Shown: piece after piece, positions 41,750-49,823 of the stretch | Numbering within the stretch: position 1 is the first letter of the stretch | Layout: the number at the start of each line of letters is the position of its first letter | IMG/VR virus record: IMGVR_UViG_3300042402_006309 | Coordinates: 1-64,000 of that record | Direction: 5' to 3' (one strand) | From: a virus | Length of the DNA: 64,000 nucleotides | Translations under genes and position numbers: made by a program | Notes under the pieces: generated by a model | What the model was told of the DNA's origin: nothing | Database searches by the model: none | Seen by the model: only the letters and a program-made list of their open reading frames with translations

Positions 41750-43260
41750 ACATCACACTTGAATCCATCGACTCCGTTAAACCATCGACTTACAACCCAC
41801 GGTCGGCGGTGCCCGAGCGTCTCGACCTGATCGAGCTATCACTTCGCAAGCTCGGTTTCATCGCCCCGATCTTCGCCGACTCGGACGGCGAGATTCTTTC
41901 CGGCCACCAGCGCCACCTCGTCGCATCGCGCATGGGTGCCACACACGTCCCGGTATCCCGGACCAAGGCGCTCGACCTCGACCAGCGAAAGGCGCTCAAC
42001 ATCGTATTCAACCGGGCGACCAATGATTTCGATTTCAACAGCACACCCGGACGGGTCACCAGCGAACTGCAATCGTTGGACATCCAAGCGCTCGCCGCAC
42101 GCATCCCCGACAAGCAGGTCGGCGGCGACGGTTTCTTGCGCTGCCTCAAGCCCGCAGAAGTCGCGGTGAAGGATCTCTGCAAGGTGAACTCGGGCCGCTG
42201 GATCCAGTATGCCCGCAACCTCGCCCGCACGTTGCATCGCCACGGCATCCTCATGCCCATCGTTTGCCGCGAGGATCTGACGGTCATCAACGGCATCGGT
42301 CGTTTGGAAATGCTCGCAGAGAAAGGCGTGGTATTCGCGCCAGTCGTGTTCGTCACCGAAGAGGAGGCGGAATTCGCCCGGGCCATGATGAATTTGCTCT
42401 CGATGGATTTCGACATCCACACGCGCTATGCCGACATGCTCCGCTTCAATTCGTTCCGTCGCGCACGCCGCGTGAGGCGCGAACTTGGCAACGGATTCGT
42501 CTTCGCCACGCACGGCGCGAAGCCATGCAAGGACTTCGACATCGGCAAGGCGGCGGACCGTGCCCGCTGGACCAAGGAGCATGGCTCGACGATTCTCGAC
42601 TTCGGTGCCGGCCACCTGACGGAAACCTTCCTCCTGCGCCAGGCCGGCATCGACTGCACGCCGTTCGAACCCTACCGGCTCGGACCAGGGGGCATCAACA
42701 AGGCGGAGAGTGTGGAACTGGCACGCACATTCCTCGCAGAAGTGGCGGCGGGCAAGGAATGGACCAGCATCTTCATTGCAAGCGTGCTGAATTCCGTGCC
42801 GTTTCGCGAAGATCGCGAGCACATCGCCTGCCTGTGTGCGGCCCTGTGCAAGCCGTTCACCAAAGTCTATGCCTGCGCATCCTCGGCGGGCGAGTCCGGT
42901 TGGCGACAGGTCAATGGCAAGGCGTTCATGAACGAGTCCAACGCTGGCAACATCGCGTTCCGCCTCGACTATGAACCTGGCATCCGCATCGGCGATTTTC
43001 AGGACAAGCCCAAGGTCCAGAAGTATCACACCGTTTCGGAGTTCCGCGACCTCTTCGGCCCGTTCTTCCGCTCTGTGAAGGTCGATGACTTTTCCAACAA
43101 CATCAACGCGGCCTGCGCGGCGGCACGTCCCGTCGATCCGGCCCGCCTCCGTGCGGCCATCGAGTTTGAATTCGACCTGCCCTATCCGGACGGCACCCGC
43201 ATGGAACTCGCGCAATGCGCCATGGACTCTTTCTCCCAACGTCTTCAGATTACCCTATGA
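41746..43260 (+). CDS. ParB-domain plus SAM-dependent methyltransferase fusion
   Basis: 504 residues. The N-terminal 130 contain a ParB core (PSTYNPRSAVPERLDLIELSL, ILSGHQRHLVASRMGA). A second ParB-like segment, HGILMPIVCREDLTVINGIGRLEML, follows around residue 165-195. The C-terminal half carries a Rossmann methyltransferase motif I, ILDFGAGHLTETFLL, and later PFEPYRLGPGG, but no DPPY-type DNA amino-methyltransferase motif is visible. Such fusions occur in phages, where they may modify DNA or act as accessory regulators. Substrate unknown. Confidence 0.8.
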   Translation: MNITLESIDSVKPSTYNPRSAVPERLDLIELSLRKLGFIAPIFADSDGEILSGHQRHLVASRMGATHVPVSRTKALDLDQRKALNIVFNRATNDFDFNSTPGRVTSELQSLDIQALAARIPDKQVGGDGFLRCLKPAEVAVKDLCKVNSGRWIQYARNLARTLHRHGILMPIVCREDLTVINGIGRLEMLAEKGVVFAPVVFVTEEEAEFARAMMNLLSMDFDIHTRYADMLRFNSFRRARRVRRELGNGFVFATHGAKPCKDFDIGKAADRARWTKEHGSTILDFGAGHLTETFLLRQAGIDCTPFEPYRLGPGGINKAESVELARTFLAEVAAGKEWTSIFIASVLNSVPFREDREHIACLCAALCKPFTKVYACASSAGESGWRQVNGKAFMNESNAGNIAFRLDYEPGIRIGDFQDKPKVQKYHTVSEFRDLFGPFFRSVKVDDFSNNINAACAAARPVDPARLRAAIEFEFDLPYPDGTRMELAQCAMDSFSQRLQITL

Positions 43261-43709
43261 TCATCCTGCTAGACCTCAACTACACGCTGGTGGCCAACAA
43301 TCCGGCGCGCGGCACCACGCCAGAGCGCATGGAAAAGCGACTGGCCAACGAGCAATACCGGCAATGGCTGGTGGAACTCGTGCGGCCCCACACTGTCGTG
43401 CTCATCACCGCCCGCCCGGAAACCTGGACGATCAGGACGCTCGAACGCATCGAGGAGCAGACCGGATGGCGGCCGCATGATGCGTGCTTCGCGCCCAAGG
43501 GCTGGTGGAATCCACCGGCGATCAAGGAGCACTTGCTCAAAAAGGATGTGTTCCCGATCCACGGCGAGCACGCACGCTACCTCGCGATTGAGAGCAATCC
43601 GCGGACTCGTGAGATGTATGCGAGGTTCTCCATCCCGTGCTTCTGGGTGACAGCGGAGGGCACCTGCCTGACCGAGGGAACGCGGATCGTGAAACGACTG
43701 CCACGTTGA
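43257..43709 (+). CDS. HAD-superfamily-like phage hydrolase
   Basis: 150 residues. The N-terminus MIILLDLNYTLV corresponds to HAD motif I, but the usual second Asp (DxD) is Asn here (DLNYT); VLITARPETW is the region of motif II. Related phage proteins act as nucleotide or polynucleotide phosphatases. The Asn could reduce or alter catalysis. The start overlaps the preceding methyltransferase by four bases. Confidence 0.65.
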   Translation: MIILLDLNYTLVANNPARGTTPERMEKRLANEQYRQWLVELVRPHTVVLITARPETWTIRTLERIEEQTGWRPHDACFAPKGWWNPPAIKEHLLKKDVFPIHGEHARYLAIESNPRTREMYARFSIPCFWVTAEGTCLTEGTRIVKRLPR

Positions 43710-43715
43710 TTCACG

Positions 43716-43913
43716 TCATTCAATGGCACCACGTTCGACGAGGCTTTTCTTCCAGTCGCCCTCAAAGCCAAACGTCGGAGCCTTCACGGGCTCGGACAAC
43801 CAGAAGTCAGTGAAGGCCGCAACGTTCGGAGCGCAAAACCAATGTGCTTCGCCGTTTTTGTCCATCGCCCACCAACGGGCATTCTTCGGAGCCGCGGACC
43901 AGTCGATTTTCAT
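43716..43913 (-). CDS. Small phage protein, opposite strand
   Basis: 65 residues on the minus strand between rightward genes. MKIDWSAAPKNARWWAMDKNGEAHWF is a pattern I know from small phage proteins of the KIDWS..AP..A.. type with aromatic residues. The plus-strand frame through the same bases is less plausible. Isolated reverse orientation suggests a separately expressed accessory gene. Confidence 0.6.
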   Translation of the reverse strand: MKIDWSAAPKNARWWAMDKNGEAHWFCAPNVAAFTDFWLSEPVKAPTFGFEGDWKKSLVERGAIE

Positions 43914-43964
43914 TTGACCAAACTATCATTCCGTATCCGGCGAGCAAGGAAATCCGCCGTGGCG

Positions 43965-43970
43965 TTGACA
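43965..43970 (+). promoter_or_regulatory. TTGACA motif upstream of the CmoA-like gene
   Basis: CGTTGACATC, TTGACA starting 20 bases before the ATG at 43985. Confidence 0.45.
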
Positions 43971-43984
43971 TCCACCACGCGGGC

Positions 43985-44707
43985 ATGAGTGAAGCCCAAC
44001 GTGACGAGGTGATTCCACGCGGTGCCTGGCAGTTCGATCAGGAAGTGACCGCCGTGTTCGATGATATGCTCCAGCGGAGCATCCCTCAATACAACGCGAT
44101 GCGCATGGTGACTTTTGAGGTTGGCCGGCGCTTCGTGCAACCCGGCACCGCAATCATCGACATGGGCTGCTCCCGCGGCCAGGCGCTGCTGCCATTCGTT
44201 TCCAACTTCGGCGCGGACAATGATTACATCGGCCTTGAAATCAGCGAGCCGATGATTGTGGCGGCGCGTCAGAACTTCAACTACCACCCGCACGGCAATC
44301 GCGTCACCGTCCAGTCTGCCGACCTTCGCCACGAGTTCCCTGGTGTGACAGCGAGCCTCGTGCTCTCGGTGTTGACGTTGCAATTCACGCCCATCGAATA
44401 CCGCCAGCAGATCATTCGGCGAGTGTTCGAGTCTCTGGCTCCGGGCGGTGCCTTCATCCTCGTTGAAAAGGTTCTCGGCGCGACGTCCAAGCTCGATGAG
44501 GCGTTCGTGAACCTGTTCCTCAACATCAAGCGCGAGAACGGATATTCGGAGAGCCAGATCGACCGCAAGCGGATGTCGCTCGAAGGCGTGCTGGTGCCCG
44601 TCACCGCCCGCTGGAACGAGGAGCTACTCTATCAGGAAGGGTTCACGTCGGTCGATTGCTTCTGGCGGCATCTGAACTTCGCCGGGTGGGTGGCGGTCAA
44701 ACCATGA
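43985..44707 (+). CDS. CmoA-like SAM-dependent methyltransferase
   Basis: 240 residues, close in layout to CmoA, the carboxy-SAM synthase for the tRNA wobble base cmo5U34: VFDDMLQRSIPQYN near the start, FVQPGTAIIDMGCSRG (SAM-binding motif I), then LTLQFTPIEYRQQIIRRVFE, PGGAFILVEKV and NIKRENGYSESQIDRKRMSL. Whether it keeps the prephenate-binding Arg of true CmoA I cannot confirm. Phages carry CmoA-like genes occasionally; with a tRNA-like element nearby this hints at tRNA or RNA modification. Its stop overlaps the small-terminase start by four bases. Confidence 0.75.
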   Translation: MSEAQRDEVIPRGAWQFDQEVTAVFDDMLQRSIPQYNAMRMVTFEVGRRFVQPGTAIIDMGCSRGQALLPFVSNFGADNDYIGLEISEPMIVAARQNFNYHPHGNRVTVQSADLRHEFPGVTASLVLSVLTLQFTPIEYRQQIIRRVFESLAPGGAFILVEKVLGATSKLDEAFVNLFLNIKRENGYSESQIDRKRMSLEGVLVPVTARWNEELLYQEGFTSVDCFWRHLNFAGWVAVKP

Positions 44708-45324
44708 GCAATCCACGATCTCACGACGAAGCGCGGCCAACACTCGCCCCGGATGTGGCTGAGAAGATCCTCGACGCCGACTTTCAGAACGTGATTCGCA
44801 AAGTCGCGGCGGGCAAGCCGCTCACGGTTGCCGAGCGCACCCGCATCGAATCACGGGCGGCAGGCAGTAATGAGACGCTCGCCTATGCCAATACTCTCGT
44901 GGAACTGGCCGCCGCGCTTGGGGTTTCCCGACGCACGCTTACGACCTGGCAGAAGATCGAGGGCGCGCCCAAGGCATTATCCAACGGCATGTGGCCGGTG
45001 GCCGACTGGCGCGAATTCGTCCGGCTCCGCGGCTTGAATGCTGGTCGCGTCCCGGTCGGCAATGAAGAAGCGCTCAAGGCCCGCAAGCTTCTGGCGGAAG
45101 TGGAGGAACGCGAACTGCGCATCGCGGTCAAAAAGGGCGAATACGTCCCGCTCACCAAAGTCCGCGAAGAATGGATCGGCCTGGTCGCCCAGGCGACATC
45201 CATCTTGCGGGCCAAATTCGAATCGGAGCTTCCGCCCGTGCTTTCCGGTCTCGACGCCACCGGCATCCAGCGGGAATGCCGACGCGCCATCGACGAAGTC
45301 CTGCGCTGCCTTCACGAATCATGA
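44704..45324 (+). CDS. Terminase small subunit
   Basis: 206 residues from the ATG overlapping the CmoA-like stop. Residues about 60-90 form a Nu1/phage-type helix-turn-helix (LAAALGVSRRTLTTWQKIEGAPKAL), followed by a helical charged region (EEALKARKLLAEVEERELRIAVKKG), as in small terminases of the Nu1 type. It would recognise the phage pac/cos site and recruit the large subunit, whose gene it overlaps by four bases. The assignment follows from pattern and position. Confidence 0.8.
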   Translation: MSNPRSHDEARPTLAPDVAEKILDADFQNVIRKVAAGKPLTVAERTRIESRAAGSNETLAYANTLVELAAALGVSRRTLTTWQKIEGAPKALSNGMWPVADWREFVRLRGLNAGRVPVGNEEALKARKLLAEVEERELRIAVKKGEYVPLTKVREEWIGLVAQATSILRAKFESELPPVLSGLDATGIQRECRRAIDEVLRCLHES

Positions 45325-47141
45325 GTGTCCTCAAGGAAATCTGGCGTGAGGCATGGCAACCTCCTGACCGCCGCCCCGCCTGGCAATGGTGTGAGGATCA
45401 CATCGAGGGCATCCCGTATTCACCCAACCCGGGACGCTTCCGCTCGGAAAACTCGCCGTGGATTCGTGAGGTCATGGAATCTCTGGTCGATCCACGCATC
45501 CGGCTGGTTTCGATCATTGCATCCGTCCAGTCATCGAAGACCACCGCCCCAGAACTCACGCTTTGTTACATCATTTCCAACCTGCCGGGGCCCGCCCTCT
45601 GGCTCGATCAGACTGATGAGGATGCCCGCGATTATTCGGAATCGCGCCTGCAGAAGCTCTTCGACCAATGCCAGCCAGTCGCTCGGTTGATGCCGACCGG
45701 CGTTCACCGCCACAAGCGCAAGAACAACGCGATCCAGTTCAACAACGGCATGACGCTCTGGATTCTCGGAGCGCACAACAAGACCAACCTCCAGCGTCGT
45801 TCGATCCGCTGGTTGATCGGCGATGAAACCTGGCGCTGGCCGCAGGGACACATGGCGGAGGCCGAGGCCCGCGTCACCGCATTCGGTTGGCTCGGCAAGT
45901 GCATCTTCATGAGCCAGGGCGGCGAGGAAGACGACGACACCCATCGCAAGTTCGAGATGACCGACCAGCGCGAGTGGACATTCGCATGCCCTGAGTGCGG
46001 CCACCGCCAGCCGTTCAAGTGGGAGTGCGTTGAGTGGAGCAAGTCGGCTCGCGACGAAACCGGCGAGTGGGATTTCGACGAGGTCCGGCGCACCGCTGCG
46101 ATGCGCTGCGAATCGTGCAACCACTACTTCAACGATGGCGAACGGACGCGGCGCGAACTCAACGCCACCGGTGCCTTCGTCGCCAAGAATCCGAAAGCCT
46201 CGAAAGAAAACGTCGGCTTCCACTGGAACGCCCTGTGCGCGATGAGCTGGGGGCAGTTGGCTGAACTCTATCTGCGAGCGAAGGCTGCGGCGCGGAAAGG
46301 CGACGTGTCACTACTCCAACAGTTCTATCAGAAACGGCTCGGTCTGCCGTGGCGCGAGTATGTCGAAGATTACAAACTCGAAATCGTCAAATCCGGCTAC
46401 AAGCGCGGCGAGACATGGGAAGAGGAGGGCGCGATTGATCCGAAGACGGGCAAAATCCTCGCCGCCCCGCTGCCCGAGCGCACCAGCCTGATTCCTCTGC
46501 GCTTCATCACGGTGGACTGCCAGATGGATCACCTGTTCGCCGTGGTCCGCTCGTGGTCGGCGGAGGGATCGAGCCGACTGATGTGGAACGAACGCATTCT
46601 TTCATTCACCGACATCGACGTGTTGCAGGAACGCTTCGAGGTTCACCCGAGCCTCGTGTTTCTCGACGCCGGCTATGCGACCTACGACGTCTATCGCGAG
46701 TGCTCCAAGCGAGGATGGGTGGCGCTCATCGGCGACCGCCGCCCGGTCTATGCGCACAAGGGGCGCGATGGCAAAACCGTCCAGCGGTTCTATTCGCCCC
46801 GGCGCAAGGTGGTGCTGTCGCATCGCCAACATTGCCACGTCCATTACTGGAGCAACCTCAACATCAAGGACACGCTGGCCCGCCTGCGTCGCAATCAGGA
46901 TCCAGCCCAGGGGCCGACATGGGAAGTGCCGGACGACATCGACGATGACTATCTCGCCCAGATGGAAAGCGAGCAGCGCATCAAGGAAAAGGGCCAGTGG
47001 ATGTGGAAGCAGATCGGATCACGTAGCAACCACTTCTTCGACTGCGAGGCGGAACAGGCCGCCGCCGCGACCATGCTCAAGATCGTAGGACGGGAGTCTA
47101 TTGCAGCCGCGCTCGTTGACAGCGCGGACGGGGAGCAATGA
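45321..47141 (+). CDS. Terminase large subunit, GpA type
   Basis: 606 residues starting at the ATG overlapping the small subunit. The ATPase part has a variant Walker A (SVQSSKTT, residues 68-75), ALWLDQTDEDARDYSES and WLIGDETWRW, typical of lambda GpA terminases. A zinc-like motif CPECGHRQPF and CESCNHYF lie in the middle. The nuclease part (residues about 425-560) has FITVDCQMDHLFAVV, VFLDAGYATYDVY and RRKVVLSHRQHCH. It packages DNA into the prohead. Length is typical for GpA (about 640). It overlaps the next gene by four bases. Confidence 0.92.
   Translation: MSVLKEIWREAWQPPDRRPAWQWCEDHIEGIPYSPNPGRFRSENSPWIREVMESLVDPRIRLVSIIASVQSSKTTAPELTLCYIISNLPGPALWLDQTDEDARDYSESRLQKLFDQCQPVARLMPTGVHRHKRKNNAIQFNNGMTLWILGAHNKTNLQRRSIRWLIGDETWRWPQGHMAEAEARVTAFGWLGKCIFMSQGGEEDDDTHRKFEMTDQREWTFACPECGHRQPFKWECVEWSKSARDETGEWDFDEVRRTAAMRCESCNHYFNDGERTRRELNATGAFVAKNPKASKENVGFHWNALCAMSWGQLAELYLRAKAAARKGDVSLLQQFYQKRLGLPWREYVEDYKLEIVKSGYKRGETWEEEGAIDPKTGKILAAPLPERTSLIPLRFITVDCQMDHLFAVVRSWSAEGSSRLMWNERILSFTDIDVLQERFEVHPSLVFLDAGYATYDVYRECSKRGWVALIGDRRPVYAHKGRDGKTVQRFYSPRRKVVLSHRQHCHVHYWSNLNIKDTLARLRRNQDPAQGPTWEVPDDIDDDYLAQMESEQRIKEKGQWMWKQIGSRSNHFFDCEAEQAAAATMLKIVGRESIAAALVDSADGEQ
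47116..47121 (+). promoter_or_regulatory. TTGACA motif inside terminase, upstream of the membrane gene
   Basis: CGTTGACAGC, TTGACA starting 22 bases before the ATG at 47138; here it encodes Val-Asp-Ser of the terminase. Confidence 0.35.
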
Positions 47142-47515
47142 AAACCATCACTATCCTCCGCTTCCTCACCTTCCTCGGTTCCGGACTCACCACGATTGCC
47201 GCGCTTGATCTCACTGGCATTGCCAACCTGCTGGACCCGGGCAGGGCGCAATACCTGCTCATCGCCGGACCCGCCGCACTCGCGGTGAAAGAGCTGGTCG
47301 TCGTGCTTGGCGATCTCTTCGACGACGGCAAGCCCAACAAATCGTTCAAGATCGGGTTGTTCTGCTTCGCCATGGCATTGCTGACATTGCCGCTTCTCTC
47401 GTCCTGCACCGCACTGCCCGGAGTCACCGGTGAATTCATCAGCAAGGACGGGCGCATCCGGGTTCATCCGGACGGTCGTGTCGAGATTGTGGTTGAACCC
47501 CGCACCTCCAAGTAA
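47138..47515 (+). CDS. Membrane protein, possible holin or spanin-type lysis protein
   Basis: 125 residues. Hydrophobic segments lie at about residues 6-25, 42-60 and 72-90; the last ends in LLTLPLLSSCTA, which resembles a lipobox. It lies directly before the endolysin gene and overlaps the terminase by four bases. Position and membrane topology point to lysis, such as a holin with an o-spanin-like lipoprotein end, but the family is not recognised. Confidence 0.5.
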   Translation: MKTITILRFLTFLGSGLTTIAALDLTGIANLLDPGRAQYLLIAGPAALAVKELVVVLGDLFDDGKPNKSFKIGLFCFAMALLTLPLLSSCTALPGVTGEFISKDGRIRVHPDGRVEIVVEPRTSK

Positions 47516-47518
47516 GCC

Positions 47519-47959
47519 ATGCCTGCCGAAACATTCAGTGAGTGGTTCACAGCCCAGGGGTTCCGCCACTTCGGCGCGGGCGAGTTCGAATACTACTTTG
47601 CTCGCGAGCGCAATGGCGTGAAGAACAACCCGCCGCCGAAGCGGTTGTGGAAGAACATCGTGCCCGCGCTCCGCATTGTGGACGAGCTTCGTGCCTCTTT
47701 CGGTAAGCCATGCCGCATCCTGAGTTCCTACCGTGCCCCGGCATACAACAAGGCAGTCGGCGGCGCTCCGCTCAGCCAGCATCTTGAGTTCACCGCACTG
47801 GACATCACCATCGACGGCATCAGCTCGCAGCGAGTCTATGACCGGCTCATCGAATGGCGCAAGGCGGGCAAATTCACCGGAGGTCTCGGCCTCTATCCAT
47901 CGTCCGGTTTCGTCCACATCGACACGCGGGGACGCAACGCCACCTGGAAAGGAAAGTGA
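47519..47959 (+). CDS. Endolysin, peptidase M15 type
   Basis: 146 residues, no signal peptide. The zinc-binding site fits the M15 D-Ala-D-Ala carboxypeptidase family: His88 and Asp95 in LSQHLEFTALDI, His133 in SSGFVHIDTRG, with RILSSYRAPAYNKAVGG ahead of them. Such enzymes cut the peptide stems of peptidoglycan and serve phages as endolysins. It starts four bases after the membrane protein, forming a lysis pair. Confidence 0.88.
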   Translation: MPAETFSEWFTAQGFRHFGAGEFEYYFARERNGVKNNPPPKRLWKNIVPALRIVDELRASFGKPCRILSSYRAPAYNKAVGGAPLSQHLEFTALDITIDGISSQRVYDRLIEWRKAGKFTGGLGLYPSSGFVHIDTRGRNATWKGK

Positions 47960-47982
47960 GCCGGTGATGCCCAGAACGGATC

Positions 47983-48096
47983 ATGGCGTTCAAGGCCCTA
48001 CGCACAGATGGGATACACATATTCCCCCAGCCGTGGGAGCAACTCACGGGGATAGATAACTCGTTTGCATCATTTTTCAAGCCGTCTTTCCGTTGA
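47983..48096 (+). CDS. Very small open frame, possibly a gene
   Basis: 37 residues (MAFKALRTDGIHIFPQPWEQ, ending GIDNSFASFFKPSFR) in the gap between endolysin and the next structural gene. Composition is protein-like and its TGA stop lies within the TTGACACC motif, as also happens at the ends of the portal gene and the gene at 52949. It could be real or part of a control region. Confidence 0.35.
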   Translation: MAFKALRTDGIHIFPQPWEQLTGIDNSFASFFKPSFR

Positions 48097-48098
48097 CA
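48093..48098 (+). promoter_or_regulatory. TTGACA motif upstream of the head-completion gene
   Basis: CGTTGACACC, TTGACA starting 19 bases before the ATG at 48112. Confidence 0.45.
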
Positions 48099-48111
48099 CC
48101 CATTGCCGTTC

Positions 48112-48372
48112 ATGGCGCGCGGACTCTTCATCACCGGATTCACGATTTCCGAAGTGCTCGCCATCCAGCAGCGGGCGAAGCAATTCCTGATCGAAGGGAA
48201 AACCCTCATGACCTGGAACGAGGCGGGAAGCTCCGCCACCAAGCAGTTCACGATGCCCGTCGATGAGGTGCTTGAGGAATGCGGCCACGCGCTCCGCGTG
48301 CTCGATCCTGTCACCTACGGCAAACCCCGTATCGCCGCTGCTTCCTTCATCTCCGGCTATCTCCCAAAATGA
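48112..48372 (+). CDS. gpW-like head-tail joining protein, tentative
   Basis: 86 residues in the position of lambda gpW, between the terminase/lysis genes and the portal gene. Residues about 10-25 form a helix (TISEVLAIQQRAKQFLIEG) and the end is VTYGKPRIAAASFISGYLPK. It is a small alpha/beta protein compatible with gpW but without a diagnostic motif. The start follows the TTGACA motif; the stop overlaps the portal start by four bases. Confidence 0.5.
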   Translation: MARGLFITGFTISEVLAIQQRAKQFLIEGKTLMTWNEAGSSATKQFTMPVDEVLEECGHALRVLDPVTYGKPRIAAASFISGYLPK

Positions 48373-49808
48373 ACCGCCTCAAGCACATTGCGCACCTGCT
48401 CTTGCCACCGATTTTCGTGCCGAAGGCATGGGGCTCACCATACGAATCGGTAAACTGGTCTCCTCGTCGCGGGAGTGTGCCGGGCGCGTCACCAACCGAC
48501 GCCCGCAACGAACTTACGCCGGGTGTCCGCACCGAGTTGGTTCGCAAATCGCGATACATGCACAAGAACAGCGGGTTCGTCCGCGAGCTTGTCGCCAACA
48601 TGGCGATCTACTCGACTGGTGACGGCATCCGCGTCCAGGCGCAATCGCCCGATCCTCAGTGGAACCGGACAGCGGAAGCCTATTTCGCGATGTGGTCGCC
48701 CCGTTGTGAGGTGACGCGGCGGTTTTCGTTCGAGGAATGCCAGGCGCTCGTTTGTCGCGGCATGGACATCGACGGCGAGTATTTCATCCACAAGACCCGC
48801 GACACCCAAGGCGAACCACGAATCCAGTTGATCGAATCCCACCGCGTAGGCGACCAGTTCGGTTCACAAGAAACCATCGACGGAGTCGGCCTCGATGCGT
48901 GGGGCGCACCGGTTTTTTACCGGACGTTGGAAGACAACAGCAAACACCGGGATCTCCCCGCCCCGTCGGTTCTCCATATCCACGAACCCGAGTGGGCCGG
49001 TGGTGTCCGGTCTCACCCGACAATCCAGCATTCGATCAATCATGTGCTCGATGAAATGGAATTGCTCGCTCTGGAAAAGCACGCGGTCAAAGACAATGCG
49101 GACGTGGCTCGCATCCTCAAGACGGCTCGCGGGGAAATCGACGACAACGGTGACTTCGTGGTCGGTGGCGCGGCGACTGGCAGTGAGTCCAGCGACCCGG
49201 TTTCGCTGCAACGCATCGTCGGCGGCAAACTGGTGGCTCTCAGACCCGACGAGTCTCTCGACAGCTTTCAATCGAATCGACCATCACCCACGTTCACCGG
49301 TTTTCTGGAACACCTGCGGCGTGATTCCGCGCTCGGGATGATTCCCTTCGAGTTCGCGGCTGATTCCAGCAAGATCGGCGGAGCGGGTGTTAGATTGATC
49401 GTAGCTAAAGCGGATCGTCGCTTCTCATTCCGCCAGATGATTCTCGAAAGCCGACTCATCAAACCGGTCTGGGCCTATGTGATCGGCGATGCCATTGCCC
49501 GCGGCTTTCTGCCACCGGTCGATGGCTGGTGGAAGATCTGCACGGTCCCGCCGAAACGCGTCACGGTCGATGCGGGTCGCGAAGCCCAACAAAATCGTGC
49601 CGACGTGGAAATGGGACTGAAAACCCTATCCGATCACTTCAACGAACAAGGGGCCGACTTCGGCGAGGAAATCGAACGCCGCGCCAGCGATGCCAAACTC
49701 ATCCTGGATACAGCGGCGAAATACGGCGTGCCGGTGGACATGCTCTGGAAACCTAATGGCATGCCCGTCACTCTGCCGGAGCCGGAAGAGCCCCCGCCTG
49801 GCCGTTGA
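48369..49808 (+). CDS. Portal protein, lambda family
   Basis: 479 residues from the ATG overlapping the previous stop. The pattern RKSRYMHKNSGFVRELVANMAIYSTGDGI near the start, then VCRGMDIDGEYFIHKTRD and PSVLHIHEPEWAGGVRSHP and SRLIKPVWAYVIGDAI further on match lambda portal proteins (Pfam Phage_portal_2). It forms the dodecameric portal ring through which DNA enters. The Pro/Glu-rich C-terminus (LPEPEEPPPG) and the TGA lie in the TTGACACC motif that precedes the protease gene. Confidence 0.88.
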   Translation: MNRLKHIAHLLLPPIFVPKAWGSPYESVNWSPRRGSVPGASPTDARNELTPGVRTELVRKSRYMHKNSGFVRELVANMAIYSTGDGIRVQAQSPDPQWNRTAEAYFAMWSPRCEVTRRFSFEECQALVCRGMDIDGEYFIHKTRDTQGEPRIQLIESHRVGDQFGSQETIDGVGLDAWGAPVFYRTLEDNSKHRDLPAPSVLHIHEPEWAGGVRSHPTIQHSINHVLDEMELLALEKHAVKDNADVARILKTARGEIDDNGDFVVGGAATGSESSDPVSLQRIVGGKLVALRPDESLDSFQSNRPSPTFTGFLEHLRRDSALGMIPFEFAADSSKIGGAGVRLIVAKADRRFSFRQMILESRLIKPVWAYVIGDAIARGFLPPVDGWWKICTVPPKRVTVDAGREAQQNRADVEMGLKTLSDHFNEQGADFGEEIERRASDAKLILDTAAKYGVPVDMLWKPNGMPVTLPEPEEPPPGR

Positions 49809-49810
49809 CA
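49805..49810 (+). promoter_or_regulatory. TTGACA motif upstream of the protease gene
   Basis: CGTTGACACC, TTGACA starting 19 bases before the GTG at 49824; it overlaps the portal stop codon. Confidence 0.45.
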
Positions 49811-49823
49811 CCGGATTCCGGGC

